Part shown: positions 62,601 through 64,000 of the stretch, piece by piece
Layout of the letters: each line of letters starts with the position of its first letter
Numbering within the stretch: the first letter of the stretch is position 1
Assembly: GCA_947462335.1 (NCBI GenBank)
Contig: OX381707.1
Span: 64,981,004-65,045,003, forward strand
Direction: 5' to 3'
DNA: 64,000 nt
Source of the DNA: Harmothoe impar
Taxonomy: Eukaryota; Annelida; Polychaeta; Phyllodocida; Polynoidae
The notes under the pieces: generated by a model
The model's input: the letters and a program-made list of their open reading frames with translations, nothing else
What the model was told of the DNA's origin: nothing
Database searches by the model: none
Program-made: the position numbers and the translations under genes

Positions 62601-63051
62601 CGCCGACTTCAAGTCATACGAAGCCGGACAGGAGGCCTTCGACCGGTGGCAGGATAACTTCCACCGATTGCTTACGGGCTTAAGTCAGGAGGTGGCGATG
62701 TTGTCCCTGGACACGGTGCATCATCTCCACCGGAGTGAAGTCGCTACTCAGAAAGCAGCGGCCATGGAGTCGGTTCAGGAAGAGCGTGAAAATGCTCGGA
62801 CTGAGCGAGTTGCTGCTAAATCCGAAAGGAAAAAGCAGAAGCTGGCAGTCAAGAACGCCGAGGAAAAACTGGACCACGAACGTCGGAGGTTCAGAGACTA
62901 TTTCGCGCACGAGATGCACGAATGGGATGGGACTCGGGCTCAAATCGAGCTCTGGCTCCAGGAGCTGACTCTGGCGGAAGCTGAGTCAGACTCTGAGGAT
63001 GAGGAGGCTGCGGCCAAGTCGAGCCCTAAAGACGACTCGGAATCCGGATAG
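59644..63051 (+). CDS. Additional 1135-codon ORF of unknown function
   Basis: Uninterrupted, on the same strand as gag-pol. ATG 59644 is chosen (gaggATGG); the frame opens slightly earlier. Residues 1-130 are Ser/Glu-rich, and 130-260 are low-complexity Lys/Pro/Thr (KKPDPKKPST; KVPKDQKKTDPK). Residues ~410-690 look globular and helical (VWDKEDADVPSLLRGAII, MRTFRGLDILSDRFPTWF). Two possible zinc-binding segments follow: C702-x4-C707...H729-x3-H733 and C743-x10-C754...H769-x4-H774 (CPFKAC; RADIIRHLAKFH). A basic stretch at ~845-870 (TRKRRAPKR, DPKKQK) may be a nuclear signal. The end has a coiled coil (ERENARTERVAAKSERKKQK) and an acidic tail (SDSEDEE). There is no signal peptide or transmembrane segment, so it is not an envelope protein. 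I do not recognise the family. It may be a captured host gene or an accessory nucleic-acid-binding protein. Confidence 0.8.
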   Translation: MAEQQLRQSELSGHSEVASATEEHMDAQSPSGDELSQTLSELRVDPIVSPIRKSPSPDGSEDSGMLRGIAYSAVESNPSESTGHLSRMCSLSISPSLKKTVTRKLSMGGDSDSDTSRPRTRGGKGATRDRSRSADGKVSTKALKHVGVGKKPLGKDEPKKPDPKKPSTQGTKKADPKVATATVTKDPKTVTPKAPTPKVPKDQKKTDPKPAAKDQKKKGQTSGSTQAVKTPGPTKSNIPIPSKEKDASKAAGTSAAPTSAVDVLSFSRELDNSSAVAATAAAMAGTSGHGGARPKTTTHPTETRTEETMDTSSAAHTVKVVQEVLSGITFQLPAPVEPRREVPVRVERPPPGATPVRVETPHQPAEPRLEPSNMDTADEAGKLDQAAGGGSGGSGVPIIPPVQHEVWDKEDADVPSLLRGAIIAQMSKEEIRSFDLVQMRTFRGLDILSDRFPTWFPAYVTAAMHGLSESAATARLVAETEGRPELIAALEYEMLLADEFKVVHNRREKRRQLTPAMRLARNMEKKTNESILNDTLEEEIVQQSTAATRSADTSRMEKASRRHQYLRETIRLTSLNAGQSPEEVDEVLKGLDKNTIPDNELQELVRTALRANAAGGFQFFKPMCVNDCVKDKRSSKVPEEVGPDGLSDDEEWIKPDPLDKSVQLYHYELLEKVRTGSTKYHSLLQKTKLAWAMSRWHSFSKCPFKACRDIDETLEKPRTWPTKVRYARHVTRHHVRHFMRYDCLSVGSKQSKGCPNGGLFYTRADIIRHLAKFHSLALETAAERIQTAHAEVYSHFGTLVDKNDNLEVDFGSNEKGKVRVFYKVNPDRTYLHIPEGELYDEFEEYQQRTSTRKRRAPKRSDGSSEPTDPKKQKTDERQSVMEKADPGYKGPAFTSRTTDWKSGPQGRPPRPSLEDPNSSTGGSFVDEFPNLDLVPGGESQTLTQTGKDKASVKQKPKPKQTPDPPQETPEEGHLVLRLRGPPTFPPADFKSYEAGQEAFDRWQDNFHRLLTGLSQEVAMLSLDTVHHLHRSEVATQKAAAMESVQEERENARTERVAAKSERKKQKLAVKNAEEKLDHERRRFRDYFAHEMHEWDGTRAQIELWLQELTLAEAESDSEDEEAAAKSSPKDDSESG

Positions 63052-63930
63052 GATTATCCTATCTTAGGATCCGATCAAGGAGAAGGGGGGGTATTTTAAG
63101 GATACCACCCCTACAGGCTAAAAACACCCTGCTATAGGGTGTACAAGTATCCGGACGAAAAGAAGCGGCAGGCTGGCTACGCAAGGAGGCAGTCTGCCAG
63201 GCAGAACGGACGGAGGAGGACGAGGAGATCCGGAGAGAGATCAAAGCTCGGGACAGGAGTACGCTACCACCATGGATCCGATACGAGATGTTTTTTTTAT
63301 ATAAACTATATATATCAGGACCGAGTGCTCCTAGTTATAAGTCCGAAGATCGCCTGGAGGCAGGACTTGGAATTTTTTTTTTATATACTACTATAAGCTC
63401 CCGAGCATGAGCTATGAACTTTCTCGTTCTGGTGAGTAAGAGCTGAATGAAGTAGGTTCTGAAAGCCGGGCGGAATGCAACATCATCAACAGAGGATCCG
63501 GATCTTCGCTATAAAATCACGTATGATGTCTTTTTGTAATAATACTTTAATATGTTTCTAAAACCTTAAAAGAAGTGATACTGTTCATCACTTATAAGTA
63601 TTATTCATTACGAGTATAATTAGCTCGGGGTCCTGAAGGGACGAAATTTTTTTTACTGTGATATTGTACTTTTTCAAGTGTTGTGTATACTATATGTATA
63701 GATTAACTCCATCTATCCTAGGGAATGGGGCGTAATTTTAATTACGGTCTATATATGTAGATATGTGTGTAATTAATACCTTTTTGTGTTCAACAGTAAC
63801 GTCATATTGTTTGTAAGGTATAACTTTAATAAACCCCTAAGGTGGTATTTATAAGATAATGCCAGTCCGAAGTGTTTTCGGACTATAACCTTAATTATTT
63901 ACCTCCCGGTTATTATCTGGTAGGGGGTAG
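63052..63930 (+). other. 3' untranslated region of the element with purine tract
   Basis: Non-coding. It has A/T-rich stretches (tttttttttatata), an AATAAA at 63828-63833 and a purine-rich TAGGGGGTAG (63921-63930) just before the 3' LTR, the expected plus-strand primer. The open frame 63139-63396 has no recognisable content. Confidence 0.65.
63828..63833 (+). terminator. Polyadenylation signal upstream of the 3' LTR
   Basis: AATAAA lies 98 bp before the 3' LTR and 777 bp after the third ORF's stop, so it is separate from the LTR's own signal. It could end a short mRNA for the third ORF. Confidence 0.4.
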
Positions 63931-64000
63931 TGTAGGGGCTAGGGTTATACGGGGTTGTTATATGACGAGTGTTGTTGGATGCTGTGTTGCGAGCTCAGTC
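63931..64000 (+). repeat. 3' LTR (first 70 bases)
   Basis: Identical over all 70 visible bases to the start of the 5' LTR at 51683. Cut off by the window edge. Confidence 0.9.

Larger units (their letters stand above)
51683..64000 (+). mobile_element. Ty3/gypsy LTR retrotransposon with extra ORF (runs past the window)
   Basis: Layout: 5' LTR 51683-52121, PBS at 52123, gag, -1 frameshift site, protease-RT-RNase H-integrase, spacer, third ORF 59644-63051, purine tract, and 3' LTR from 63931. The RT-RNase H-integrase order places it in Ty3/gypsy (Metaviridae). The first 70 bases of the two LTRs are identical, suggesting a young insertion. If the 3' LTR equals the 5' LTR in length, the element is about 12.7 kb, large for the family. 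It lies antisense to WDR11 and, because no WDR11 first exon is found before it, probably within that gene's first intron. Target duplication cannot be checked because the right flank is outside the window. Confidence 0.93.

Noticed and set aside
59644..63051. Third ORF as an envelope gene
   Set aside because: No signal peptide, hydrophobic fusion segment, transmembrane helix or Cys-rich ectodomain is seen; the composition is charged and low-complexity.

Overview
The window is animal nuclear DNA. It has spliced genes with GT-AG introns, mitochondrial and transcription-factor genes of metazoan type, and many transposons and minisatellites. Four host genes were recognised by reading translations: GRPEL1 (plus, 1101-4383), a four-EF-hand calmodulin-like gene (minus, 8197-24247), the single-exon RNA polymerase III factor BRF2 (plus, 27013-28395) and WDR11 (minus, 31655-49500, 27 coding exons with the first coding exon missing). 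Long poly-G/C tracts, the frequent palindrome TAGGCCTA and the protein relationships suggest a marine invertebrate deuterostome (echinoderm, hemichordate or similar). That placement is inference and not proven.

Layout. 1-8.2 kb: GRPEL1, with a poly-G-rich TIR element (and a nested one) in intron 1, followed by a gene-poor tail-to-tail spacer. 8.2-24.2 kb: the calmodulin-like gene, mostly one 14-kb intron. That intron holds a hairpin-ended repeat, a 20-bp minisatellite, an LTR-bounded element with no recognisable proteins that is filled with 23-bp, 21-bp and 297-bp tandem repeats (12153-20948), and a C-rich 18-bp minisatellite. 24.2-31.6 kb: head-to-head spacer, BRF2, then spacer. 31.6-49.5 kb: WDR11, whose introns carry several MITE families and minisatellites. 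One minisatellite has amplified the exon/intron junction of a WDR11 exon, making about a dozen copies of its splice donor.

51683 to beyond 64000: a Ty3/gypsy LTR retrotransposon. It appears to sit antisense in WDR11 intron 1 and is predicted to be about 12.7 kb. It has gag, then a textbook -1 frameshift heptamer (GGGAAAC) touching the gag stop, then protease-RT-RNase H-integrase with one in-frame TAG inside RT. After that comes a 580-bp spacer with CCAAT, NRF1-like and YY1-like motifs, an additional 1135-codon ORF unlike gag, pol or env, and an AATAAA before the 3' LTR. The visible LTR ends are identical, so the insertion looks young. The extra ORF, with what looks like its own promoter and polyadenylation signal, is the best candidate here for something undescribed.

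The very long open frames at 14-20 kb, 21.5-22.8 kb and 36.3-36.8 kb are by-products of tandem repeats whose unit lengths are multiples of three. They are not annotated as genes.
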